Of a DNA stretch of 9,532 nt, positions 1 through 5,641 are shown piece after piece. This DNA is from Microcoleaceae cyanobacterium UBA11344 (GTDB lineage: Bacteria > Cyanobacteriota > Cyanobacteriia > Cyanobacteriales > Microcoleaceae). A program made the translations under genes and the position numbers. The DNA lies in assembly GCA_003483675.1 (NCBI GenBank), contig DMYK01000324.1, forward strand, positions 1 through 9,532, written 5' to 3'. Numbering within the stretch: the stretch's first letter is position 1; each line of letters starts with the position of its first letter. The notes beneath the pieces were generated by a model. The model was not told the DNA's origin, ran no database searches, and saw nothing but the letters and a program-made list of their open reading frames with translations.

Positions 1-708
1 GGAAACTTTTCTGATGTAGTCGAGCAAGTTTTGCCGTCTGTAGTTTCAGTTTATGTGATGGATTGGGATACAGCCGAAGAAATTTCTTCCGGCAGTGGTT
101 TTTTTGTCTCCCCTGACATAATTGTCACTAACTATCACGTTGTCGAAGATATTGCCGATGAAGATTATTTCTACGAAGAAGATGAAGTTGAACAGGTTTT
201 AGTAGAAACTCAAGACGGAAAATTGAGACTCGCAGAGGTGGTTTTTACTGGCAATGCGGAAGAAGATTTGGCATTGCTTTTGATTACTGGTTTTGTGATT
301 GACCCGGAAACAGGGGAACAAGTAGAATCTCCTCAAGAATATCCTCCTTTAGAGTTGTCTTTTGATGTGAAAGTGGGCGATCCAGTAATTGCTGTGGGAA
401 ATCCTTTGGGACAGTTTGCTTCTACTGTAACTCAGGGGATTATTAGTGGAATTCGCGAACCGGATGAGTATGAGGAAGCTGAGGAAGATGAGGATGATAT
501 TGCGGAGGTGAAGGTGTTGCAAACTGATGCGGTGATTAATCCGGGAAATTCTGGTGGCCCGTTGATTAATATGGCCGGTCAGGTGGTTGGGGTGAATACG
601 TGGGGATGGGAGGATGCTGATAGTATTAATTTGGCGATCGCCTCGATCGCTTTGGATGACTTTTTAGCGGGTTTTGAGGAGACTTTTGAGGAGGATTCTA
701 AGAATTAG
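1..708 (+). CDS. Trypsin-like (HtrA/DegP-type) serine protease, 5'-truncated by window edge
   Basis: The frame is open from base 1 and reads GNFSDVVEQVLPSVVSVYV before a TTG codon at 31. That TTG is internal rather than the true start, since HtrA-type proteases normally begin their protease domain with this kind of segment; the N-terminus lies outside the window. All three catalytic residues are visible: His in TNYHVVED (codon 136-138), Asp in EEDLALL (codon 265-267) and Ser in NPGNSGGPL (codon 550-552), so the enzyme should be an active serine endopeptidase. The chain stops about 50 residues after the Ser and leaves no room for a PDZ domain, unlike classical DegP/HhoA. The protein is strikingly acidic, with an Asp/Glu-rich stretch after the catalytic His and another (12 of 17 residues acidic) just before the Ser strand. 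Localisation cannot be judged without the N-terminus. The family call is firm; the substrate is unknown. Confidence 0.9.
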   Translation, partial: GNFSDVVEQVLPSVVSVYVMDWDTAEEISSGSGFFVSPDIIVTNYHVVEDIADEDYFYEEDEVEQVLVETQDGKLRLAEVVFTGNAEEDLALLLITGFVIDPETGEQVESPQEYPPLELSFDVKVGDPVIAVGNPLGQFASTVTQGIISGIREPDEYEEAEEDEDDIAEVKVLQTDAVINPGNSGGPLINMAGQVVGVNTWGWEDADSINLAIASIALDDFLAGFEETFEEDSKN

Positions 709-776
709 TGGGTAGTTATTGGTAATTTTTGATTTGGGCGTTGGCGAAGCCCTCGAAGAGGATCGCTCTTTTTTGA

Positions 777-823
777 ACCGCAGATGCACGTAGATTGACG
801 CGGATGGATGAAAAGGGCGATCG
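777..823. repeat. 47-bp direct repeat, copy 1
   Basis: A 47-base stretch beginning ACCGCAGATGCACG and ending AAAAGGGCGATCG is repeated base for base at 1273-1319 in the same orientation. The similarity extends leftward imperfectly through a GATCGC and T-run. It belongs to the CCGCAGATG...ACGCGGATG type of dispersed intergenic repeat often seen in filamentous cyanobacteria (family assignment from memory). The two copies bracket the minus-strand gene at 836-1213. Confidence 0.9.
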
Positions 824-835
824 CTATTTCTTCAA

Positions 836-1213
836 TTACACTTCACTCATAGCAAATGGAATTGGTTGCAGAGAAATGATGGGAGTTATTTCAACCAGTG
901 ACAGCGTGTAAGCTGAGAGATACAAAAAATCACTAACAGGTTTTTGCTGCAATATTTCAAAGACAATTTCTCGTAGTTCGTGGGATAGCTGGGACAACCC
1001 TGCTTCGATGGGAAAACTTCTTGTTCCCATTGCTGTTTTTTGGGCTAATACAGAGTATTCAAAAACAACTAGACTGATTGCCTTGCGTTCTGTTTTACTA
1101 ATTCGTAACAGGATATGTTCTGTCAATTCTATCCCGGTTGCTGGCACTCCAGGCTCAAAGGAAACTGTAAGCGTATCGCTGACTTCATCGTATTTTATAC
1201 TTGCCTTGTTCAT
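836..1213 (-). CDS. DUF2283-like small protein of unknown function
   Basis: This is a 125-residue protein with an ATG start at 1213 and TAA stop at 836. The first 60 residues (IKYDEVSDTLTVSF, then an acidic GIELTEHILLRIS strand and KAISLVVFEYSVLAQ) follow the DUF2283 pattern of a small beta-rich domain, in which YD..SDTL matches the usual YD.E.DaL opening. The remaining 60 residues form a helical and beta extension (LSQLSHELREIVFEILQQ, then SAYTLSLVEITPI) that I associate with cyanobacterial members of this family. No function is established for the family; members are often found near toxin-antitoxin or other accessory genes. No clear Shine-Dalgarno sequence precedes the start. No signal peptide or membrane segment is seen, so it is probably cytoplasmic. 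The gene stands alone between the two 47-bp direct repeats, on the same strand as the toxin cassette upstream of it. Confidence 0.8.
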   Translation of the reverse strand: MNKASIKYDEVSDTLTVSFEPGVPATGIELTEHILLRISKTERKAISLVVFEYSVLAQKTAMGTRSFPIEAGLSQLSHELREIVFEILQQKPVSDFLYLSAYTLSLVEITPIISLQPIPFAMSEV

Positions 1214-1272
1214 AGATTTAACCCATAAAAGTTGTCACGGTAGGAGAGCAAGGGAGCGATCGCACTTTTTTC

Positions 1273-1319
1273 ACCGCAGATGCACGTAGATTGACGCGGA
1301 TGGATGAAAAGGGCGATCG
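1273..1319. repeat. 47-bp direct repeat, copy 2
   Basis: This is a perfect copy of 777-823, lying 60 bp upstream of the start of the DUF2283-like gene. The preceding bases (GCGATCGCACTTTTTTC) resemble those before copy 1, so the homologous unit may be slightly longer than the identical core. Confidence 0.9.
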
Positions 1320-1359
1320 TTCTTTTACCATAAATTTTATCCCACATTTTACCAGACCT

Positions 1360-1427
1360 GTAGGGGCGGGTTCACCCAGATATTTGACACCAATCGACAA
1401 ATGATAAAAACCCGCCCCCACCCCACC
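1360..1427 (+). repeat. Palindromic MITE-like element, copy a
   Basis: The element opens with GTAGGGGCGGGTT (1360-1372) and closes with AACCCGCCCCCAC (1409-1421) followed by CCC. These arms are inverted repeats with one mismatch in 13, separated by about 36 nt of unrelated sequence. Three further copies of similar length and end sequence occur in this window. No open frame lies inside, so it is a non-autonomous repeat or a structured intergenic element. Confidence 0.8.
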
Positions 1428-1441
1428 CAAAAAATTAACAA

Positions 1442-1630
1442 TTAATTGAATTTAACGGTGAGGCGGGAATGGTCGATCGGGGTTATTGGTTGCGCGGGGG
1501 CGGGTTTATTAAGATTATTGGTGGGTGCCAAAATCGATCGGCGAACCTGTGCTTTTTGGATGACTTCTATCAACTCAGGATTCAAACTTAAACTGATGGT
1601 TCCCGATTCAGTTTCTTCTAGGGAAACTGA
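1442..1630 (-). pseudogene. In-frame coding remnant downstream of the antitoxin-like gene, fused to repeat copy b
   Basis: Immediately after the TGA of the antitoxin-like gene the same frame stays open for 62 codons to TAA at 1442. The first 28 codons (about 1549-1630) read like real protein: SVSLEETESGTISLSLNPELIEVIQ and onward. The motif ISLSLNPELIEVIQKAQ mirrors ISITLDPDVAEVFKTSE in the upstream gene. From about 1548 the frame runs into repeat copy b and becomes a low-complexity Pro/Ala-rich translation of that repeat. I read it as the truncated tail of a longer or second small gene whose end was replaced by the repeat. No convincing start codon of its own is present. Alternatively it is read only as an extension if the TGA is bypassed. 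Confidence 0.5.
1481..1548 (-). repeat. Palindromic MITE-like element, copy b (one arm decayed)
   Basis: The sequence starts GGTTATTGGTTG and continues through GGGCGGGTTTATTAAG and GGGTGCCAAAA to CGATCGGCGAACCT. It aligns with copy c (2755-2829) with one single-base gap and roughly 85% identity by eye. The right arm, which should read GAACCCGCCCCTAC, stops at GCGAACCT and passes directly into protein-like sequence. Orientation is the same as copy c and opposite to copies a and d. Confidence 0.75.
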
Positions 1631-1867
1631 TCAGGTTTTTTTCATTATTACGCGCAAAACTTGATTAACTAATTCGGAAGTCTTAAACACTTCAGCTACA
1701 TCTGGATCGAGGGTAATACTAATCGGACTTTCGGCTAATCTATTAATATGATTTTGGGCAAATTTCCGATAATTATCTAGGGATTCATTCAGATTAGCAA
1801 TCCTCTGCCATTCCTGGTTTTCTACACTATCTAACAAGTTTTTTTCTTCTGGTTCTAAAGAATTCAT
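1631..1867 (-). CDS. Small antitoxin-like protein
   Basis: This is a 78-residue protein with ATG at 1867 and TGA at 1631. A good Shine-Dalgarno AGGAG (1877-1881 on the opposite strand) lies 9 nt upstream. The opening EPEEKNLLDSVENQEWQ resembles the N-terminus of small cyanobacterial antitoxins that begin with 'LL.S.E..EW'. The C-terminal part (SPISITLDPDVAEVFKTSELVNQVLRVIM) has the beta-strand plus two-helix look of ribbon-helix-helix or related DNA-binding antitoxin tails. That makes an autoregulatory antitoxin plausible but not proved. It lies 48 nt downstream of the 113-aa gene and may be the third gene of the toxin operon. The frame remains open beyond its stop, as described for the remnant at 1442-1630. 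No signal peptide is present. The gene call is reasonably firm; the function is inference. Confidence 0.7.
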   Translation of the reverse strand: MNSLEPEEKNLLDSVENQEWQRIANLNESLDNYRKFAQNHINRLAESPISITLDPDVAEVFKTSELVNQVLRVIMKKT

Positions 1868-1915
1868 GTTTTTATGCTCCTAAATATTTCTTGGTCCTTC
1901 GCTCTTTTTCGGAGA

Positions 1916-2257
1916 TTATACTGCAATTAACTCATTAGGATGACCGATAACCCTACGCAATTTCTGACTGAAGTAATGCACTTCATAATCTGGTGCTAGT
2001 TCTTTTTGAAGTTCCAGCCATAAGCTCATACCCTCTCGCTCATAAGCTTCTATTTCCTCTTTTGTTGGTTCTGGGGAATCCGGTGGATAATCCCAGTTTA
2101 AACCAGCTTGATAGGCTTCTGAGTATGCTTTTAAACGATGAATAGTATCTGGCAAAAGCGGCAATGTTTCTGGGTCAATATCGCCAATATTATCTGGGTC
2201 TAATCCCCACAAAGGGTAGCAGCAATAATCTGGCATTAGTTTAATTTTTTGTGTCAT
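1916..2257 (-). CDS. Small acidic protein, probable immunity partner of the BECR-type toxin
   Basis: This is a 113-residue protein with ATG at 2257, and GGGGAG (2262-2267 on the opposite strand) just upstream as a ribosome site. It opens with KIKLMPDYCCYPLW, continues with a GDIDPETLPLLPDTI segment, then a helix-rich acidic middle and ends YEVHYFSQKLRRVIGH. I recognise the 'LMPDY..YPLW....P..IG.IDP..LP' pattern as a widespread small soluble family, usually annotated hypothetical. Strong net negative charge, no signal peptide and a start only 17 nt after the stop of the nuclease-toxin gene are what one expects of an immunity protein made together with its toxin. The immunity role is inferred from position and composition; I see no motif that proves it. 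Confidence 0.8.
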   Translation of the reverse strand: MTQKIKLMPDYCCYPLWGLDPDNIGDIDPETLPLLPDTIHRLKAYSEAYQAGLNWDYPPDSPEPTKEEIEAYEREGMSLWLELQKELAPDYEVHYFSQKLRRVIGHPNELIAV

Positions 2258-2274
2258 TATTCTCCCCTCAATTA

Positions 2275-2700
2275 TCAGCTTTGTCGAAGTGAACTTGGGT
2301 TAGCACAGACGATATAACCATTATCAGCAACCGTTACAGCAATTAGCTGAATTCTGCCATTGAAGTCGATCTTATAAATAGGTCTATTGGTTTGTTGATA
2401 ACCGACAATTTCACCTTGAGTGACAGCATTTATTATAGCATCTGGCAGGTTAGTTTCGGACAGTCCGCGAGTTGCAAATTCTTGTTGATGGTTTTCTAAG
2501 ATGTGTTTAAGACCACTACCACGTTTTCCGCCCTTACCTTCTTCTAAGAAGACAATTTTGCCATCGGACAGTTTAGCAATCCGCAGTGTTTTGTCGGGTG
2601 TATGCTTAATTCCTGCTTGTTTGAGTTCGGCAATTAGAGTGGCTTTTTCTTCCTCTTTTGGTTTTGAAAGTTCTGAGATTTCATCGGATGGGTTGATCAA
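2275..2700 (-). CDS. BECR-fold (barnase/EndoU/colicin E5/RelE-like) nuclease toxin domain, stand-alone
   Basis: This is a 141-residue protein starting at a TTG (2700), with GAGGT 8 nt upstream (2709-2713 on the opposite strand). There is no in-frame ATG, and an in-frame stop at 2707-2709 fixes the upstream limit. After a charged N-terminal stretch (1-30) it reads IKHTPDKTLRIAKL and GKIVFLEEG, then SGLKHILENH (residues 62-71) with a Lys and two His residues. It ends with RPIYKIDFNG (106-115) and a hydrophobic strand closing on NGYIVCANPSS (127-137). This order matches the C-terminal toxin domains of the phage/polymorphic BECR type ('PBECR') normally found at the tail of large secreted toxins. 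Here it has no delivery domain or signal peptide, so it acts inside the cell or is an orphan toxin cassette. Likely activity is RNA cleavage (inference). It is the first gene of the operon with the 113-aa immunity candidate. Confidence 0.75.
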   Translation of the reverse strand: MINPSDEISELSKPKEEEKATLIAELKQAGIKHTPDKTLRIAKLSDGKIVFLEEGKGGKRGSGLKHILENHQQEFATRGLSETNLPDAIINAVTQGEIVGYQQTNRPIYKIDFNGRIQLIAVTVADNGYIVCANPSSLRQS

Positions 2701-2754
2701 TAGCGATTACCTCGGTGTCATGGAATTTATTACAATTTTAGCATGGTTATTCCG

Positions 2755-2829
2755 GGTTATTGGTTGGGTAGGGCGGGTTTATTAAGGTTATCTATGGGTG
2801 CCAAAAGCGATCGGTGAACCCGCCCCTAC
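2755..2829 (-). repeat. Palindromic MITE-like element, copy c
   Basis: On the minus strand it reads GTAGGGGCGGGTTCACCGA ... TTAATAAACCCGCCCTAC, with inverted arms at 2768-2779 and 2817-2829 differing by one base deletion. A further 12-bp GGTTATTGGTTG on the left is shared with copy b. It lies 55 bp upstream of the toxin start codon. Confidence 0.8.
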
Positions 2830-2866
2830 CAATTTGATCCAATAATTGATCGTAAAAATAGGAAAC

Positions 2867-2909
2867 GCGATCGCTCTTTTTTTTGAAAGGGCATGAAAAG
2901 AGCGATCGC
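2867..2909. repeat. Perfect 14-bp inverted repeat with a HIP1 octamer in each arm
   Basis: GCGATCGCTCTTTT (2867-2880) and AAAAGAGCGATCGC (2896-2909) are exact reverse complements around a 15-nt loop. Each arm contains the cyanobacterial HIP1 palindrome. It sits 47 bp past the stop of the minus-strand hydrolase, where a terminator would be expected, but no U-tract follows the stem in that direction, so I do not call an intrinsic terminator. Confidence 0.7.
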
Positions 2910-2956
2910 AGTTTATTTTACTGCGAATCTATATGGCAAGTGAGTCAAAAACATCT

Positions 2957-4600
2957 TTATTTCAGTGGCCAGGCGTAACAATTCCAATAATCCAGCCCCC
3001 CTGGTTGATGTTTAACTGTGACTGGAGGACTATAAGCTGATAGATTCACACCAGATACGGCAGCACTAAAAACATTTTCATATTCTTTACATCCGCCATT
3101 ATAAATACTTCCTACGGTAAAGCTAATAGTTCCACCACACGCTGATTCTGGTGGGATTGGTTTTTCAACAAATGGCAATGCTAGCGACGGTCCCCCAAGT
3201 GTAACACTTGTAGCTCTACAAGCTGGATCTACAAATTTTACTTCAACGGTAGTTTTTTGATTGACCTCTATAACATTTGGCCCACTAATAGTAACTGTTA
3301 TTGAGGGCTTTTGTGGAGTTTGTTGCGGTTGGGGAGATTGCTTATCTGCCTGACACTGTTCAGACTGATAGTTACCTGGATCATAACTTGTAATTCTTTG
3401 TATCTTCTCGATACCTTGTTTTCTTGATTCTCTCACCGAGATTACATATTGTTGATATTTTTTGTTAGAGCCATCTCCTAAGTAAGAATCTACTCCTTCT
3501 CCATGAGCTAATAGTGCATCTTTTATATTTGAATTTGCCAATACCTTACTAGGCTCCTGATACTCTCCCACCTTGCCATCCTTACTGTCCATATCAGGAA
3601 TATTCGGAGGACCTGGATTGGAAACATCTCTTAAAACAGGAACATTTACGTCGCGAAAGCGGAAAGGAAAATCTTTTGAGCGAAGCATATATTCAAATCT
3701 TCCGCCTCCACGCAAACCTCCTATCACACCTTCATAATTAGTAAAAGAAGCTATAGATAAAATAGAAAGCCTTTGGAAAATATCTGGTTTAGAGTTCAAT
3801 ATTGTTGATGCTACTTCTTTAGCAAAAAAATTTCCCTGTGAATGAGCAATGATCAGATATCTGGGTTTCTTGGGCTGACATTTACAGTCATTTTCAGCTT
3901 TTTCTTTTGCATTCTTCTTAGAATCACTATCTATTTTTGTAATTTCCGATACTGCGTGATTTACGACTTGCCTGCCACTAGGAGTTAATGAGCGACCAAT
4001 AATAGTTTGAATAGCAGATTCTAGAAAATCACCTGCTCCTAAAGATATTCCATCAGGATTATAAGTATCTTGATGTTCCTCAATGTTCTTTATACCCGTC
4101 TCTATTAAAACATTTGAAATTATTTTCCAATCATCTTTATACACTATTTCATTAGTTCTCATACCATTGATATAGAAAACATGAATTTTCCCTTCAGTAT
4201 CACATTGACGGCTTTGGTTGCCAGTATTGCTATTTGGATTTCCACCATTAGGATTATCAAAATCAGGGCGCACCGGCTGATTTGGCCCCGGATCTTGAGG
4301 AAACGGCGGCACCTGCGGATTACTCCCAGCCGGCACACTCGGTGCATCATCAAACTCCCCCGGATCTCGCTGCACCAACCAATCCGCAATATTCCTTTCC
4401 ACAGCAGGCGGAGTCGCCGCCACCACCCGATCCGAAGACTTAGCTAAATTCACCGTGCAAACCGTCGAACTAAAACTAAAAACCGTACAAAGTGCTGCCG
4501 ATAAAGCCCGATTAACAAACGTACCAGGAGCCAACAAAGCACCCATTAAAACCGCAAAAAAACTGACAATACCCAGAGCAAAAATACGAATCCGACGCAT
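2957..4600 (-). CDS. Exported alpha/beta-hydrolase (esterase/lipase-like) with C-terminal Ig-like tail
   Basis: This is a 547-residue protein with ATG at 4600 and GAGGT five bases upstream (4606-4610 on the opposite strand). Residues 1-25 (MRRIR followed by a hydrophobic run) are a signal peptide or membrane anchor. A Pro/Asn/Gly-rich linker spans about 75-130. The catalytic domain begins at KIHVFYINGMRTNE (138-151), whose ING loop would supply the oxyanion hole. It includes the nucleophile elbow YLIIAHSQGN with Ser254 (AHSQG, a GxSxG variant) and AHGEGVDSYLG (365-375), where His366 is the likely catalytic base, as in other 'H...DSYL' hydrolases. Residues 430-530 look like a beta-sandwich (SITVTISGPNVIEV..) with Cys461, Cys488, Cys504 and Cys541, which could form disulfides outside the membrane. 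The substrate cannot be read from sequence. The first 115 codons are clearly GC-richer than the rest, suggesting a fusion. Confidence 0.85.
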   Translation of the reverse strand: MRRIRIFALGIVSFFAVLMGALLAPGTFVNRALSAALCTVFSFSSTVCTVNLAKSSDRVVAATPPAVERNIADWLVQRDPGEFDDAPSVPAGSNPQVPPFPQDPGPNQPVRPDFDNPNGGNPNSNTGNQSRQCDTEGKIHVFYINGMRTNEIVYKDDWKIISNVLIETGIKNIEEHQDTYNPDGISLGAGDFLESAIQTIIGRSLTPSGRQVVNHAVSEITKIDSDSKKNAKEKAENDCKCQPKKPRYLIIAHSQGNFFAKEVASTILNSKPDIFQRLSILSIASFTNYEGVIGGLRGGGRFEYMLRSKDFPFRFRDVNVPVLRDVSNPGPPNIPDMDSKDGKVGEYQEPSKVLANSNIKDALLAHGEGVDSYLGDGSNKKYQQYVISVRESRKQGIEKIQRITSYDPGNYQSEQCQADKQSPQPQQTPQKPSITVTISGPNVIEVNQKTTVEVKFVDPACRATSVTLGGPSLALPFVEKPIPPESACGGTISFTVGSIYNGGCKEYENVFSAAVSGVNLSAYSPPVTVKHQPGGLDYWNCYAWPLK

Positions 4601-4644
4601 AATTTACCTCAACTCAATGACTAAATAATCTTCTGATTAACCTT

Positions 4645-4710
4645 GTAGGGGCGGGTTCACTAATAACCCTTGAATAGTACAGACAAGATAAATAAACCCG
4701 CGCCCACCCC
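4645..4710 (+). repeat. Palindromic MITE-like element, copy d
   Basis: It opens GTAGGGGCGGGTTCAC (4645-4660) and closes AACCCGCGCCCAC (4695-4707) plus CCC, with an unrelated AT-rich centre. Length and ends match copy a exactly in arrangement. It occupies most of the 135-nt gap between the second protease and the hydrolase, so it could form a hairpin in a read-through transcript. Confidence 0.8.
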
Positions 4711-4735
4711 ATGAAAGTGCGATCGCCCTCACGCC

Positions 4736-5641
4736 CTAAAACGGCAAAAGTCTCCGAAGTCCCCCTCGAATCACATCCTTAAGAATATCTTGAGCAAAAT
4801 CTCCAAACCAACCCTGTGCTTCCCCAGGCTTTACCTCTTCCGCATCCGTATTTTCCGGGGCTTTATTATCCACCTTCAAAGCAGATTTCTCCATCCCCAC
4901 CTGCGACATCATCCCCACAAAAGTATTAATCGGAATCGCCGAATTAAACCCCGTTTTCGCCTCTCCTATATTTTGTCCCGTCTCATTTTGAACTGCTACA
5001 ATACCGTCAGTATCTCCCTGGCCGTGAATACCAATCACTCGACCACTCACATCAAAAACAGGCCCGCCACTCATCCCTCGCCGCGTCACCGCAGCATAAC
5101 GCATCGTATATCCTTTATCGTTACTCGATCGCACATTAGTAACTTGCCCATTCGTAAACTGATATTCCCGTTCTTGACTCCCCACACCCGCAGGCAAAGG
5201 ATACCCCGAAATATAAACCCCTGAACCTATCTCCGCTTCATCAGAATTACTAATCGGTGCAACTGAATATTCCTCCTCACTCTCAAACATCACAACAGCT
5301 AAATCCGGCCCGCTTTCATTATTCCGAAAACCCTTCACATCCGTCACTTTATGCTCTTTCCCCTTAGAAGTCCGAATCACATACTCAGAATTAGGATTTA
5401 TCACCACATGATTCGCCGTCAACACCGTGTAAGTCTTGCCTTTCTTAGCAATAATTACCCCTGATCCACTTTTATCTGAAGCTAGAGTATTATTAATCTG
5501 CACCGTAGTTGGAATAGCAACTCTAGCTACTTCTTTCGCGGATTTTGCCATTGCTGGCTGGCTGATTACAATTGTTACTACCGCTACTGTTCCTGCTAGA
5601 ATACCCTGAAGGTAATTAGACCGATCAAAACCTAAATTCAT
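4736..5641 (-). CDS. Secreted trypsin-like serine protease, second of a tandem pair
   Basis: This is a 301-residue protein starting at ATG 5641, with GGAG (5648-5651 on the opposite strand) six bases upstream. The signal peptide has a hydrophobic core about residues 12-28 and probable cleavage after AMA (32). The single chymotrypsin-fold protease domain shows SGSGVIIA (58-65), His78 in LTANHVV, Asp113 in GPDLAVVMF and Ser191 in RRGMSGGPVFD, so the triad is complete. The residue two before the active Ser region's GG is Met (GMSGGP) rather than the Asn or Asp usual in HtrA or trypsin. No PDZ domain follows; the C-terminal 60 residues are an acidic linker and then an amphipathic, Arg-containing helix (QDILKDVIRGGLRRLLPF). 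Its start overlaps the stop of the upstream paralog by ATGA, implying translational coupling. It is probably periplasmic or extracellular. The substrate is unknown. Confidence 0.92.
   Translation of the reverse strand: MNLGFDRSNYLQGILAGTVAVVTIVISQPAMAKSAKEVARVAIPTTVQINNTLASDKSGSGVIIAKKGKTYTVLTANHVVINPNSEYVIRTSKGKEHKVTDVKGFRNNESGPDLAVVMFESEEEYSVAPISNSDEAEIGSGVYISGYPLPAGVGSQEREYQFTNGQVTNVRSSNDKGYTMRYAAVTRRGMSGGPVFDVSGRVIGIHGQGDTDGIVAVQNETGQNIGEAKTGFNSAIPINTFVGMMSQVGMEKSALKVDNKAPENTDAEEVKPGEAQGWFGDFAQDILKDVIRGGLRRLLPF

Noticed and set aside
1008..1289. Plus-strand open frame of 93 codons opposite the DUF2283-like gene
   Set aside because: It is antisense to a better gene and its end is a translation of the 47-bp repeat; the product is low-complexity and unlike any family.
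1218..1430. Minus-strand open frame of 70 codons
   Set aside because: It consists of repeat copy a plus the 47-bp repeat read in frame; no start signal and no protein-like character.
1446..1664. Plus-strand open frame of 72 codons
   Set aside because: It is a translation of repeat b and of the antisense of the coding remnant; the opposite strand reads more like protein.
2501..2785. Plus-strand open frame of 94 codons
   Set aside because: It lies antisense to the toxin gene and ends in repeat c; Ser/Pro-rich shadow.
2867..2909. Intrinsic terminator for the hydrolase gene
   Set aside because: The stem is strong but no U-tract follows it in the direction of transcription.
4159..4447. Two open frames (minus 4159-4389, plus 4181-4447) inside the hydrolase gene
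   Set aside because: Arg/Ile-rich out-of-frame shadows in the GC-rich leader part of the hydrolase, with no start signals.
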